Source of the DNA: Lactiplantibacillus dongliensis
GTDB taxonomy: Bacteria > Bacillota > Bacilli > Lactobacillales > Lactobacillaceae
Length of the DNA stretch: 64,000 bases
Assembly (NCBI RefSeq): GCF_005405105.1
Contig: NZ_BJDK01000009.1
Location: 41,295-105,294, forward strand
Direction: 5' to 3'
Shown: positions 7,037 to 15,883 of the stretch, piece after piece
Layout of the letters: each line of letters opens with the position of its first letter
How positions within the stretch are numbered: position 1 is the stretch's first letter
The notes under the pieces: generated by a model
Seen by the model: the letters and a program-made list of their open reading frames with translations, nothing else
Databases searched by the model: none
Told to the model about the DNA's origin: nothing
Translations under genes and position numbers: made by a program

Positions 7037-10000
7037 GTGAGTAACATAAAGCAACACTTTAAGATGTATAAAAAAGGTAAAAAGTGGCTAGTGGCGGGAA
7101 TTGCAACTTCATTTTTAGTTCTCGGCGCCGGAAATGACTTAGTTGGTCACGCGGATACTGAAACGAGTACACCAGCCACAAATGATTCATCAGCCGAACA
7201 GGTAACGGCTACGCCAGCAGCGACGAAGACGGTCCCGCTTAAAGAAAAATCTACTACGGCAGCAACATCGAGCGTGGATCAGCCTGCCTCAACAAGTACG
7301 CCGACTGTTGAGACGCAATCGACTGCTGGTAGTGACGCTTCTTCGGCTACCAGTGAAACTAATGCACAGTCGGATACGTCAGCGACCTCAGCCGTGTCAT
7401 CGGATACCGCGAGCGAAGCCAATAGTAATCAATCACAGTCATCTGCACACCCAACAGAAACCGAACAATCAGATTCAAGTGAGGTCGGTTCGGCGCAACC
7501 AGCTGCGGATCAGTCAACAGCTAGCACTGTCACATCAGCGGCGGCTGATCCTGAATCAGTTAAACAAGATGATAGCGCTAACAATTCAGCGACTACCAAT
7601 AATATTAATCAAATCAAGGCCGTCACACCAATGCGGATGCGGGCTTTGGCCCAACCAGTAACTAAAGCAGCCGCTGAGACAATTGATCAATGGATGCCGA
7701 ATAAAACCTTACAAACAGCCATCTTGAATGCTCTGAATAACGGCGAGTATGGTAAGACATGGGCTAGTGTGGCTGATATTCAGCAATCAGATTTAGCCTT
7801 ATTGACTCGTTTAGATATGCAAGCTTATTCGTTTTACATTGATGGTAAAAGTTCGTTTTCACTAGCGGGATTACAATACGCGACTAATTTAACCTATTTA
7901 GATTTATTAAATAATCTGAATACAACGGTGCCATTCCGGGGCGATATCACGGATATTTCGCCACTAGCGGCTTTAAAAAACTTAACGTATCTTCAATTAG
8001 TCGGTCAACGTGTTTCGGACGTGACCCCATTAGCGAATTTAACTAAATTAGTTGATTTAAATCTCTCTAATAATGAGATTGATGATTTTTCATCACTAAA
8101 TGCGGCCCAGTATACAAAATACTTTTACTATGGTAAGCAAGTTGTTGAGAAGCCAGCAGCTTATATTCCAGTTACCGGGAAATATACTTTGGTGAGTCCA
8201 GTGAAACCGCCTAAGGGTGTGACCTTCCATCTGGATGCTCCAGTCAACGGCTTGGCGGTCTACATTATTCCGGAAAATCAACCTAATCCAACGTTAAAAC
8301 TTTATTACAATGGTGGGGAAGCAACGTTAACTGGTGATCAATTGTCTTTTCAAGTGATGAAAAACCAGATTATGCCAGGTCCGGCTAGTTTGCCTGGTTA
8401 TACTGTTATTCAAAATCCATACACTTATTACATGATGGCAGTGTTCTTAGATGAAAGTGGCAATAACGTGGCTCAGTTGTTTATTCCCTATATTGTTGCA
8501 AACTACGCCAAAGACGTCACGGTCAATTATGTCGATGAACAAGGTAACGCGTTAGCGCCATCCGAGACGTTATCAGGTCTGATTGGTGAAAATTACACGG
8601 CCACGGCTAAAACGTTCACTGGCTATCAACTAGGTGACCAACCCACGATTATTACGGGCGCCTTTTCTGATGTTGAACAGACTGTGAACTTTGTTTATAA
8701 GATGGCTTATTCAACCGTGACCGTGCATTATCAAAATGCCAGTGGTCAGACTATCAAGCCAGATGCCACCGTTACTGGCCAGATTGGGACGGACTTCGCC
8801 ATTGATCATCCAAGTATTCTTGGCTACACGTATGCGTCTACACAAGGCGAGGCGACTGGGACGTATGGTGACCAACCAACGGAAGTTACTTTCATTTACA
8901 ATGCCGCTTATTCAGTTATCACCGTGCATTATCAAAATGCAGCTGGTGATACGATTCAAGCTTCAACGACCGTTACCGGCCAGATTGGAACGGACTATGC
9001 GATTGATTATCCCACAATTCTCGGTTACACCTATGATTCCACACAAGGTAATGCGACTGGAACATATTGGGAAACGCCGACAACCATCGTCTTTATTTAT
9101 AAAGAAGCTTACTCAACGGTAACGGCGCATTATGTTGATTTGCAGGGTCGGTCGATTCGGGCAGATGAAGTCTTAACGGGTCAAGTGGGTACTGACTTTA
9201 ATGTTAATTATCCAGAAATTCTAGGTTACACGTATCAGACGACGCAAGGTGCGACGACTGGGACGTATGGTGAGACGCCGTTAACCGTTACCTTTGTCTA
9301 TCAAGCGGCTTATTCGTCAGTTTTAGTACATTATCAAACGACTGATGGGCAGCCGATTCAGCCGGATGCCACCATTACTGGTCAGATTGGGACTGATTAT
9401 CAACTTAAGGCGCCAACGCTACTTGGTTATAAGTATCAATCAACCCAAGGTAACGCTAACGGCACTTATGGGGACACCCCAGCGGAAGTCACGTTTATCT
9501 ATACCGTGGCTAAGTCAACCGTGACCGTGCACTATCAGGATGCTGCCGGTAAATCATTACAAGCTGACACGGTACTAACCGGTCAAGTTGGCTCGTCCTA
9601 TCAAGTCACAGCGCCAACTTTATCAGGCTATCGGTATCAAAGTACGCAAGGTAATGCGACTGGCACTTATGGTGAGACGCCCATCGAAGTCACCTTTATC
9701 TATGACCAAGCGCACTCAACCGTGACCGTTCATTATCAAGATGAAGCTGGCCAAACGTTACAAGCTGACACCGTGTTAACGGGTCAAGTTGGGTCAACTT
9801 ATCAATTGACGGTACCTGATATTGACGGCTATACGTACTTGGCAACGCGTGCTCAAACTAGCGGTGTCTACGGTGAAACGCCAATTGAAATGACCTTTGT
9901 TTATCGAGTGAATGCGGTGACCCCACCAGTCGTTACTCCAGATCAAGTGACAACGGTAACGGTGCATTATGTGACGGAAGATGGGACACAACTGGCGGCC

Positions 10001-10495
10001 GATAAGCTATTTACGGGTAAGCCGGGTGATGCGTATACCACGGCCGCGGCAACAATTAGTGGTTATCAATTGATTGCGCAACCGACTAATGCCAGTGGGA
10101 CTTTAGGCACTGATGACTTTGACGTTACCTATGTCTATGAACCAGCGACTGATACGGGAGTTGGGGATCAGATTAATCCGGGTGACGGCGATGATGTTGA
10201 TCTTCAGCAACCAGAGCCAGGCAAACCTGGAACTAAGCCAACTGCTAAGCAGCCGGTTACGTCTGGGCAGCCAACAACGGAAGCTTTAGCTGCTAGGATT
10301 ACGCCAACGGCTAAGGCTCAGGTGGGAAAAGTCAAGTTGCAACCGGCGTCAACTGGTAAAACACCAGCTGCAACGCCACACGCCGCCGCAACTTTACCAC
10401 AGACTGATGAAATTAAGACGTCACCGGCATGGGGTTTAGCGATTTTAGGTAGTTTGCTAGGCTTAGCTGGCTTGAAGCGGCGCCGTCATAACTAA
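7037..10495 (+). CDS. Sortase-anchored adhesin with leucine-rich and MucBP repeats
   Basis: A protein of 1152 residues exported and linked to peptidoglycan. The GTG at 7037 follows AGGGGGA; an ATG at 7019 would put that site inside the gene. It opens with the KxYKxGKxW signal region (KMYKKGKKW, then a hydrophobic core). A Ser/Thr/Ala-rich stalk follows to about residue 200. Then come four or so leucine-rich repeats of internalin type (LTYLDLLNN, ISPLAALKNLTYLQL, VTPLANLTKLVDLNLSNN), a short linker domain, and eight MucBP repeats. The end is LPQTDE near residue 1120, a membrane segment and KRRRHN. MucBP domains bind mucins and glycans in lactobacilli. It is monocistronic. Confidence 0.93.
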   Translation: MSNIKQHFKMYKKGKKWLVAGIATSFLVLGAGNDLVGHADTETSTPATNDSSAEQVTATPAATKTVPLKEKSTTAATSSVDQPASTSTPTVETQSTAGSDASSATSETNAQSDTSATSAVSSDTASEANSNQSQSSAHPTETEQSDSSEVGSAQPAADQSTASTVTSAAADPESVKQDDSANNSATTNNINQIKAVTPMRMRALAQPVTKAAAETIDQWMPNKTLQTAILNALNNGEYGKTWASVADIQQSDLALLTRLDMQAYSFYIDGKSSFSLAGLQYATNLTYLDLLNNLNTTVPFRGDITDISPLAALKNLTYLQLVGQRVSDVTPLANLTKLVDLNLSNNEIDDFSSLNAAQYTKYFYYGKQVVEKPAAYIPVTGKYTLVSPVKPPKGVTFHLDAPVNGLAVYIIPENQPNPTLKLYYNGGEATLTGDQLSFQVMKNQIMPGPASLPGYTVIQNPYTYYMMAVFLDESGNNVAQLFIPYIVANYAKDVTVNYVDEQGNALAPSETLSGLIGENYTATAKTFTGYQLGDQPTIITGAFSDVEQTVNFVYKMAYSTVTVHYQNASGQTIKPDATVTGQIGTDFAIDHPSILGYTYASTQGEATGTYGDQPTEVTFIYNAAYSVITVHYQNAAGDTIQASTTVTGQIGTDYAIDYPTILGYTYDSTQGNATGTYWETPTTIVFIYKEAYSTVTAHYVDLQGRSIRADEVLTGQVGTDFNVNYPEILGYTYQTTQGATTGTYGETPLTVTFVYQAAYSSVLVHYQTTDGQPIQPDATITGQIGTDYQLKAPTLLGYKYQSTQGNANGTYGDTPAEVTFIYTVAKSTVTVHYQDAAGKSLQADTVLTGQVGSSYQVTAPTLSGYRYQSTQGNATGTYGETPIEVTFIYDQAHSTVTVHYQDEAGQTLQADTVLTGQVGSTYQLTVPDIDGYTYLATRAQTSGVYGETPIEMTFVYRVNAVTPPVVTPDQVTTVTVHYVTEDGTQLAADKLFTGKPGDAYTTAAATISGYQLIAQPTNASGTLGTDDFDVTYVYEPATDTGVGDQINPGDGDDVDLQQPEPGKPGTKPTAKQPVTSGQPTTEALAARITPTAKAQVGKVKLQPASTGKTPAATPHAAATLPQTDEIKTSPAWGLAILGSLLGLAGLKRRRHN
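8515..10140 (+). repeat. Eight MucBP-domain repeats
   Basis: The first and last units are divergent. The six central units recur about every 204 bases and share openings such as STVTVHYQ, the core LTGQVG or VTGQIG, GYTY.STQG, GTYGETP and an ending VTFIY. Central units are close to each other at the DNA level, so repeat number could vary by recombination between strains. Confidence 0.9.
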
Positions 10496-10503
10496 ATGAT
10501 CGT

Positions 10504-10548
10504 AAAAGCGTGTTAGCATGGTCAATTTGACCAGCTAACACGCTTTTT
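10504..10548 (+). terminator. Terminator of the MucBP adhesin gene
   Basis: AAAAGCGTGTTAGC pairs with GCTAACACGCTTTT around GGTCA/TGACC, with five T at the end. Confidence 0.92.
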
Positions 10549-10664
10549 GCAATCGCTCATCGGGAGGGCAATTGGCGAGGCTAAAAAGTGCTACTTACCT
10601 AATATCGGTGTATTATATAGGCGTAGATATATAAATGGAATTAAACAACAAAGGAGATTTTTAA

Positions 10665-11060
10665 ATGACCCCAATTAAAATGAGTGATCGTCTGGTCACC
10701 TTATTACAACAGAAGCAATTTACGACGCAAAACCTAATCTTATTCGCTGATGACGGCGGTGGTAAATACTCGCTACATGGTGGCGCTTGCTCAATTGGCA
10801 CCAAGTTTACGATTGCCGCAGTTGACCAGCCAGATCCAGAATATTCAGTACCTTTAGCCAATACGGCCAACTTGAAGTTATGGACGTCAACTTATGACTT
10901 GATTTTCTTCACGGATGGGCTGGTAATGGATTATCAACAAGGCCGGATTTCACTTAAAGACAATGCGCATATTTTAGATAATGCCGTTCAATTAGCCCAC
11001 GGCGCTGAAATTCTAGCGGCGTTTGAACAAGGCGTTCCAGCCGATAATTTAACCTGTTAA
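10665..11060 (+). CDS. Iron-sulfur cluster biosynthesis (HesB/IscA-like) family protein
   Basis: A 131-residue soluble protein that resembles the lactobacillar Fe-S_biosyn/HesB-like family. An N-terminal ISC-like stretch (ITPIKMSDRLVTLL type) leads to a strand LILFADDGGGKYSLHGGACSIGTKF, which is the core of the fold, then a C-terminal strand-helix part. Canonical IscA uses three conserved Cys. Here one Cys is in GGACS and one at the very end (LTC), so cluster binding is uncertain. The ATG follows AAAGGAG. It has its own promoter region and a bidirectional terminator, so it appears monocistronic and isolated from any suf operon. Confidence 0.65.
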   Translation: MTPIKMSDRLVTLLQQKQFTTQNLILFADDGGGKYSLHGGACSIGTKFTIAAVDQPDPEYSVPLANTANLKLWTSTYDLIFFTDGLVMDYQQGRISLKDNAHILDNAVQLAHGAEILAAFEQGVPADNLTC

Positions 11061-11064
11061 TTCC

Positions 11065-11106
11065 AAAAAAAAGACTGACAAACGCCTGTTTGTCAGTCTT
11101 TTTTTA
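11065..11106. terminator. Bidirectional terminator
   Basis: AAAAAAAAGACTGACAAAC and GTTTGTCAGTCTTTTTTT are perfectly inverted around four bases. It serves both the HesB-like gene and the convergent TetR gene. Confidence 0.95.
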
Positions 11107-11646
11107 AACACTAGCGGCTATCAGTTGCCAGATGGCTTCAAAGCGTTGCTGATAGTCAGGCAAGTTCCAAGTGGTGCTAAAGCTTGGTAACATGAATGTC
11201 GCAAACGCCGATAAGATGGCTTCAGCAGTCTGAGTATCCGTTGCGGGATAACCCATAATAGTGTTAATCGTTTGATAGGCCGGTTGCAAGACAGCCCGTA
11301 AGACCAGCGGATTGTTATCCACATAGCGGGTGTTCAAGGCAAACATCGGTGGGTTCGTGTTAAAGGCTTGTTTCTTGGCGTTGACCAAGTCCCAGAGCCA
11401 AGTGTGTAGTTGTTCAGTCGGGGTGGCAGCAGGTTTAGGCTGAACCTGAGTCAGAATTGTTTGGTTAAACCAAGTCATCGTGACGGCTTCCCAGAGGGCT
11501 TGCTTGTTTTTAAAGTGTTTATACAGGGCAGCATGCGTCATGCCGAGTTCTTTGGCAATCTGGGCCAAAGTAATATCGCTGCTACCAGTTTGGTCGATCA
11601 AGTCGGCCGCGGTTTGAATAATTCTATCACGAGTAGATTGGGTCAT
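11104..11646 (-). CDS. TetR-family transcriptional regulator
   Basis: A 180-residue regulator. The N-terminal DNA-binding domain is clear (RDIIQTAADLIDQTG type start, then ITLAQIAKELGMTHAALYKHFKNKQALW, residues about 26-52, quoted in pieces here). The C-terminal ligand domain is helical and of the short TetR_C type. The ATG at 11646 is preceded by AAAGGACG. No obvious transporter or enzyme is encoded beside it, so its target is unknown. It may regulate itself and possibly the divergent DUF2975 gene. The intergenic region holds an inverted AGTTAC/GTAACT pair. Confidence 0.88.
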   Translation of the reverse strand: MTQSTRDRIIQTAADLIDQTGSSDITLAQIAKELGMTHAALYKHFKNKQALWEAVTMTWFNQTILTQVQPKPAATPTEQLHTWLWDLVNAKKQAFNTNPPMFALNTRYVDNNPLVLRAVLQPAYQTINTIMGYPATDTQTAEAILSAFATFMLPSFSTTWNLPDYQQRFEAIWQLIAASV

Positions 11647-11702
11647 CGTTGTCGTCGTCCTTTCGTTTAGTTAAGGTTAGTTTAACATAGTTTTGACTGA
11701 AA

Positions 11703-11728
11703 GTTACTTTATATTGTTTTTGTAACTG
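11703..11728. promoter_or_regulatory. Candidate TetR operator
   Basis: AGTTAC, 14 bases, GTAACT, upstream of the TetR gene. The overlapping direct motif ACTGAAAGT occurs twice (near 11696 and 11728). Assignment is inferred from position and symmetry only. Confidence 0.35.
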
Positions 11729-11892
11729 AAAGTAGCTAAGTTCTAGCCACTTAACTTAATGTCCGAAGACGGTAGGTTTCGTTGGTAACCTAAATCATCT
11801 TTTAACTTGATCTTTATCGAAAGTTAATAAGTATTTATTGTTTATCGATAATAATTGCGTATAATTAAGTCAAAAGGTGAGGTGCACAAGAA

Positions 11893-12363
11893 ATGAAAAA
11901 ACGAACAAGTCTCTTAAAATTGGCGTTAGTCGTCATTAGTCTAGCCATCTTGTTGGCGGCAATTTTTGTCGTTCCCGTGATGATTCAGATGGGAAATAAG
12001 TATTTACAAGGGTGGGGCTATCCACTTGGGGTCGGCTTGTATGTTTTATTGGGGTTAGTTTTAGTGGCCATTGGGCAGTCTTGGCATTTGCTACGACTGA
12101 TTGAACAACAAGCGGTCTTTTCGGTGGCTTCCGTCACAGCCCTAACTTGGATTAAAAGGTGTGCGTATGGTGTAACGGCAATTTTTGTGGTCACTTGGCC
12201 ACTATTCTATGTGATTACTCAGGCTACCGATGCGCCGGGTATTTTACTAATGGCCATTATTTTGACGGGAATCGCGTTAATCATTGGTATTTTTGCCAGC
12301 ATCTTAGCCCAGTTATTAGCGAATGCCGTGCAGCTTAAACATGAAAACGAGTTGACGATATGA
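11893..12363 (+). CDS. DUF2975 family membrane protein
   Basis: A 156-residue protein with four membrane segments (near residues 10-32, 45-68, 93-115 and 122-146) and little outside the membrane. Size and segment spacing match DUF2975 proteins, which are almost always encoded with a small YozG-like HTH regulator. That is the case here: the stop TGA overlaps the next start as ATGA. The ATG at 11893 follows AAGGTGAGG. Family function is unknown. The fixed pairing suggests that the membrane protein controls, or is controlled by, the HTH protein. Confidence 0.8.
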   Translation: MKKRTSLLKLALVVISLAILLAAIFVVPVMIQMGNKYLQGWGYPLGVGLYVLLGLVLVAIGQSWHLLRLIEQQAVFSVASVTALTWIKRCAYGVTAIFVVTWPLFYVITQATDAPGILLMAIILTGIALIIGIFASILAQLLANAVQLKHENELTI

Positions 12364-12581
12364 TTACTGTAAACTTAGATGTGATGTTAGCGAAGCGTAA
12401 GATGAGTTTGACTGAGTTGTCGCAAGCTGTTGGCATTACGATGGCCAATTTGTCTATTTTGAAGAATGATAAAGCCAAGGCCGTACGGTTTTCAACCTTA
12501 GCAGCTATTTGTCAGGTGTTGGATTGTCAGCCGGGGGATATTTTGGTTTATACAGCAAAACGAACTAACAGTGCCAGCTAG
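12360..12581 (+). CDS. Small XRE/YozG-like HTH regulator
   Basis: A 73-residue single-domain helix-turn-helix protein. The pattern MSLTELSQAVGITMANLSILKN gives helices 2 and 3. The ending RFSTLAAICQVLDCQPGDIL is typical of the Cro/CI YozG group. It overlaps the DUF2975 gene by four bases, which implies translational coupling and one operon. The likely role is local transcription control; targets are unknown. Confidence 0.85.
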   Translation: MITVNLDVMLAKRKMSLTELSQAVGITMANLSILKNDKAKAVRFSTLAAICQVLDCQPGDILVYTAKRTNSAS

Positions 12582-12982
12582 GCTAAATTAACGCAATTGA
12601 ACAGTGACTGGTAACTAGGCTTTTAAGGCGGTTGCCAGCTAGTCAGATAAAAGTCTGGTTCAGTCATTTTAAGCGCTGAATCAGACTTTTGATCAATTAT
12701 GAGGGTTGACCAAGCTGTTTTTACCCCTGATAAACTGTGGTAATTCGTTAATTTATGGGTAATAATTAAGGCATATACACAATTCAGGTGATTTAATCCT
12801 AACTCAGCCTTGACATTTTAGGGCAATAGCCTTTTACTAATAAGAGTATTACTGGTTAGTTTTTGAACAAGATCCGGCTTTTTATCGGTTTAAATAGCTA
12901 ATGAGTAACCGTAAATTCAAATTAAATTACCAGGCGTTTGGTCTGGAAAACTAACAAACTAAGTAATAAAGAAGGTTGATCA
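12582..12982. other. Intergenic region with terminator and diguanylate cyclase promoter region
   Basis: A terminator stands at 12649-12690 (AAAAGTCTG and CAGACTTTT around TTCA/TGAA). The remaining 290 bases are AT-rich and should hold the promoter of the GGDEF gene. No coding sequence or strong promoter could be picked out. Confidence 0.45.
12649..12690 (+). terminator. Terminator of the DUF2975/HTH operon
   Basis: AAAAGTCTGGTTCA pairs with TGAATCAGACTTTT across a 14-base loop. Confidence 0.8.
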
Positions 12983-14113
12983 ATGACTTGGTCTAATTGG
13001 CACGTTGCGCCATTTTTAACCAGTGTTTTCTTTACTTTAGGGGTATTAACGCTTTATTGGGTGTCATTTAATTGGCTCACATCATGGTTGCGTTCACGAC
13101 ATATCTCGTTTGATGAAGATCGATTGAATGCGTGGTACGGTGTCATCTATATGGTGGTCTTTGTCTTTTCAATTCAGTTGATTATTGTGGGTAAAAACTA
13201 CTCATGGCAGTTTATGAACTTTGAACTGATTGCGATTATTTTCTGTGCTTATTTTTTGAATATTCACATTCCATACTACTTTTTCTTCCCAATTCTGTTG
13301 GTCTATATGCTATTTGACCACTCAATCGGCTATTGGGAATCGTGGGGACATGCGCTGACGTTGGCGGTTTTCTTTACGATTTTAAACATCATTCGGGTAA
13401 AGTTCCAAGATCATCGATTGGCACCGCTGATTTATATGCTCGTCGGGGTACCGTTTGGCGGGATACTATGGTTATGGATGAAAATTAAGTTTAACTTCTC
13501 ATGGGCCATTTATGGTCAAGAGTGGCTCTATTTGATTATTTTTGAAGGCTTGCTGTACATTTACGTCACGATGCTCTCACAAGATAGTCAAACTCGGTTA
13601 AGACTAGCCAATTTTGCTAGTCATGATGCGTTGACCCAGACGGAGAACTTTGCGGCCTACACGGGAGCCAGTCAGTACCTGTTCAAGGACAGTACGCAGC
13701 ATCAACGGCCCTTATCAATGATGATGTTTGATATTGACCACTTCAAGTTGGTCAATGATACGTATGGGCATCTTGCCGGCGATCGGGTCTTACAGCAAGT
13801 GGCATTGACCGTACAAACGGTATTGGACGCTAACGATACCAAAGTTAAACTGTATCGAACCGGGGGTGAGGAGTTCAACATCCTGTTTCCTGGTTATATG
13901 GTCGCCCAAACGCAAACGATTGTGACCCAGATTTTTAGTGCGATCAATCATCAAACGATTCAATTCGGTGCCCGACAGATTGCCATTTCAATTTCAGTGG
14001 GTGTGTCAGCAGTAACGGTTGCGGATGGGTCGCCAATTGACTTTTATAATCGGGTCGATCATAACTTGTACAATTCTAAGCGGAATGGCCGGATGCGGAT
14101 TACCAGTATCTGA
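12983..14113 (+). CDS. Membrane diguanylate cyclase (GGDEF domain)
   Basis: A 376-residue protein predicted to make cyclic di-GMP. Six or so membrane segments fill residues 10-200 and would form a sensory module. The GGDEF domain follows (about 205-374): DALTQTENFAA, the metal-binding MMMFDIDHFKLVNDTYGH with its two Asp, the active-site loop GGEEF at about 294-298, and ISISVGVS. The residues before the loop (KLYRT) do not form the RxxD inhibitory site, so product inhibition is unlikely. No EAL or HD-GYP phosphodiesterase lies nearby. The gene is monocistronic, with a terminator on each side. Confidence 0.92.
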   Translation: MTWSNWHVAPFLTSVFFTLGVLTLYWVSFNWLTSWLRSRHISFDEDRLNAWYGVIYMVVFVFSIQLIIVGKNYSWQFMNFELIAIIFCAYFLNIHIPYYFFFPILLVYMLFDHSIGYWESWGHALTLAVFFTILNIIRVKFQDHRLAPLIYMLVGVPFGGILWLWMKIKFNFSWAIYGQEWLYLIIFEGLLYIYVTMLSQDSQTRLRLANFASHDALTQTENFAAYTGASQYLFKDSTQHQRPLSMMMFDIDHFKLVNDTYGHLAGDRVLQQVALTVQTVLDANDTKVKLYRTGGEEFNILFPGYMVAQTQTIVTQIFSAINHQTIQFGARQIAISISVGVSAVTVADGSPIDFYNRVDHNLYNSKRNGRMRITSI

Positions 14114-14147
14114 GGAGACGTCAGTTCGTTAAAATAGTGATTGTTTC

Positions 14148-14191
14148 AAAAAAAGTAACTGCTGGATTAATTTCCGGTGGTTACTTTTTTA
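14148..14191. terminator. Terminator between GGDEF and MarR genes
   Basis: AAAAAAAGTAAC and GTTACTTTTTT are inverted around a weakly paired loop. It can act on both convergent genes. Confidence 0.85.
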
Positions 14192-14199
14192 GTGACAAC

Positions 14200-14634
14200 T
14201 TATTTAGATTGATCGAAGCGTTTGGCTTGCTCACTCCAAGCGGCTAAGTGGGTATAGATAGTCGCGAGGTCGGTCTCGCTAGTATCACCGAGGACTTGGT
14301 CCCAGAGCGCTTGTTTGATCTGCCGAATCGTTGTACACGCTTGGTCTCCGGCTGGTGTCGTCTTGATCCAGGTGGTGCGGTGATCGGTATCGTCAGGGGT
14401 TCTGGTGATATAACCAGCCTTTTCTAGACGCGTCATCTCACGACTAACCAGGCCTTTATTAATTGCCAGTTCAGTCGCAATTTGTTTAGCTGTGACTGGG
14501 GCGTATTCACCGATGAAAAGAAGAAAGTTCGCGTTACTAGCGTTGATTTCCGGGAGTGTTAGGTCATGCGTCATCGCAATTTGAAAGCGCCGATGCAAAG
14601 CGCCGATAAATTTGCCGAGTTTAGTAATGTCCAA
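14200..14634 (-). CDS. MarR-family transcriptional regulator
   Basis: A 144-residue regulator. It has the winged helix pattern VTAKQIATELAINKGLVSRE, a wing with GYITRTPDDTDHRTTWI, and a C-terminal dimerisation helix. The start is TTG 14634, nine bases after AAAGGAGG. It is divergent from the DUF2798 gene, and the intergenic region is full of AGTT/AACT inverted repeats, so it most likely represses both. The inducing ligand is unknown; the family typically senses phenolics or oxidants. Confidence 0.9.
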   Translation of the reverse strand: MDITKLGKFIGALHRRFQIAMTHDLTLPEINASNANFLLFIGEYAPVTAKQIATELAINKGLVSREMTRLEKAGYITRTPDDTDHRTTWIKTTPAGDQACTTIRQIKQALWDQVLGDTSETDLATIYTHLAAWSEQAKRFDQSK

Positions 14635-14651
14635 AATAACGGTCCTCCTTT

Positions 14652-14727
14652 AGTTAAAACTATCATAGCATATAGTTGACAAATAAACTATATTTAGTTA
14701 AACTACAATAGTTGCTTTATCAACTAT
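14652..14727. promoter_or_regulatory. MarR operators and DUF2798 promoter
   Basis: Inverted repeats AGTTAAAACT (14652-14661), ATAGTT-N8-AACTAT (14672-14691) and ATAGTTG-N6-CAACTAT (14708-14727) are packed around a promoter with TTGACA at 14676-14681, 17 bases, and TAAACT at 14699-14704. The first repeat pair covers the -35 box and the last covers the probable transcript start. This suits repression by the adjacent MarR protein. Confidence 0.6.
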
Positions 14728-14739
14728 ATGGAGGCTAAG

Positions 14740-15198
14740 ATGACTTTTAAAAAACGGGTGCTTTTTACCCTACTAATGTGTATTGGTATGGCCAGCAGTA
14801 TGAGCTGGCTAGGGATGGCAACTAAGATGGGAATTAATCAAGGCATGTGGCGCGTATTTGGCTTGGCACTACTGCCGACAATTGGCTTTGCGTTTGTGTT
14901 CAATTTTGTGGTGGTCAGTACGTTGACCCAATTATTGATCAAATGGCGAACTCGCAACATGGTCGATCAAACGATGATACTTTTGAAGGCGAATGCCATG
15001 CGTGGTTGGACGATGCTACTGGTGATGTGTTTTACAATGAGTACGCGCGCCTTAATGATGAATGGGACGCTGTTTCATATGACCATAACGCAATTTATTT
15101 TAGGGTTCTTCGGTACTCTGACGATGGCTTATTTCGTCCGGAATATTTTTATCATGCCGTTGGTCCGGAAAATTTTAGCACAGGTGATGCCAGATTAA
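14740..15198 (+). CDS. DUF2798 family membrane protein
   Basis: A 152-residue membrane protein with four segments arranged as two similar halves. Each half pairs a helix of the LFTLLMCIGMASSMSW type with one of the FNFVVVSTLTQLL type, which resembles DUF2798. The start is the ATG at 14740, because GGAGG overlaps the in-frame ATG at 14728. It lies divergent from a MarR gene with operator repeats between them, so expression is probably induced by the MarR ligand. The function is unknown. The family is often linked to MarR regulators in lactobacilli, and a transport or membrane-protection role is possible. Confidence 0.7.
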   Translation: MTFKKRVLFTLLMCIGMASSMSWLGMATKMGINQGMWRVFGLALLPTIGFAFVFNFVVVSTLTQLLIKWRTRNMVDQTMILLKANAMRGWTMLLVMCFTMSTRALMMNGTLFHMTITQFILGFFGTLTMAYFVRNIFIMPLVRKILAQVMPD

Positions 15199-15237
15199 GT
15201 CGTCTGGCCGGATACTTGGACGATAATAAAAAAACTA

Positions 15238-15258
15238 AAAGTTGAAAGTTAATACTAT
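15238..15258 (+). repeat. Direct repeat, left of higBA module
   Basis: AAAGTTGAAAGTTAATA followed by a TATACA-like end. A near copy, AAAGGTTGAAAGTTAATA then TGTACA, lies at 16328-16350, on the far side of the toxin-antitoxin pair and small ORF. Confidence 0.5.
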
Positions 15259-15487
15259 ACAAAAATAGACATGAATCACTTCATATTTGTATACTTAAAG
15301 TGCCTAAACTTAAACGTACAGAGGCGTGTCATATCCGTGTCTACTCTATACAATATAATACTACCCACGGATTGTTGATGACTAATCCGGGTAAATAGTT
15401 TTTATTATTTTGTTGTACTGATCTCAGAACATGCCTGTCAGTATTCAGTATTGATCAGATATGTCCAAAAGATCAATAATTCCCATT

Positions 15488-15517
15488 TTGAATTAAAAAG
15501 TCAATATATGATATAAT
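15488..15517 (+). promoter_or_regulatory. Promoter of the higBA-like operon
   Basis: TTGAAT (15488-15493), 18 bases, TATAAT (15512-15517), with TGA just before the -10 box (extended -10). The expected transcript start falls at or next to the toxin ATG at 15524, so the message should be leaderless or nearly so. Confidence 0.65.
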
Positions 15518-15523
15518 ACAATT

Positions 15524-15883
15524 ATGGAAAAGATAGAATTTCAGACATATGTGCGACCTAACGGACATGATGAATTTGTAGAGTGGGTAAAATCTTTGCC
15601 TGTCAAGGATAGAGCTAAGCTATTACAAACACTTTCTAAAATAGAGGGCAACGGTCTATTAGTAGCTCAAAGACTGAAATGGGTTAAAAAGATCGATGTC
15701 AATCTATATGAAGTTAGGAGTAAGGTAGGTTCAAATATCCAACGAGCTTTATATTTCCATATTGTGCGGGGTGAGTATCTGATCACCCATGGTTTTACGA
15801 AGAAAACGCAGAAGACGCCCATTCGCGAAATAGAACATGCAAAGGAACTCAGAAAGGAATGGCATGATAACAATGAAAGTTGA
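15524..15883 (+). CDS. HigB/RelE-like toxin (phage-derived Gp49-like family)
   Basis: A 119-residue protein of the RelE superfamily, expected to cut mRNA on the ribosome. Family features are an N-terminal helical part, LLQTLSKIEGNG, the strand LYEVRSKVGSNIQRALYF with its two Arg, and a C-terminal YLITHGFTKKTQKTP followed by a helix rich in Glu and Lys. Only the ATG at 15524 is reasonable as start, and no Shine-Dalgarno site precedes it. The -10 box ends six bases upstream, so it may be translated from a leaderless message. The toxin precedes the antitoxin, as in higBA systems. It seems intact. Confidence 0.85.
   Translation: MEKIEFQTYVRPNGHDEFVEWVKSLPVKDRAKLLQTLSKIEGNGLLVAQRLKWVKKIDVNLYEVRSKVGSNIQRALYFHIVRGEYLITHGFTKKTQKTPIREIEHAKELRKEWHDNNES

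Larger units (their letters stand above)
15199..15523. other. Intergenic region upstream of the higBA-like module
   Basis: No gene was seen. It carries the left copy of a short direct repeat (15238-15258) and, at its right end, the toxin promoter. The last 200 bases are AT-rich and unlike the preceding genes. Confidence 0.4.
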
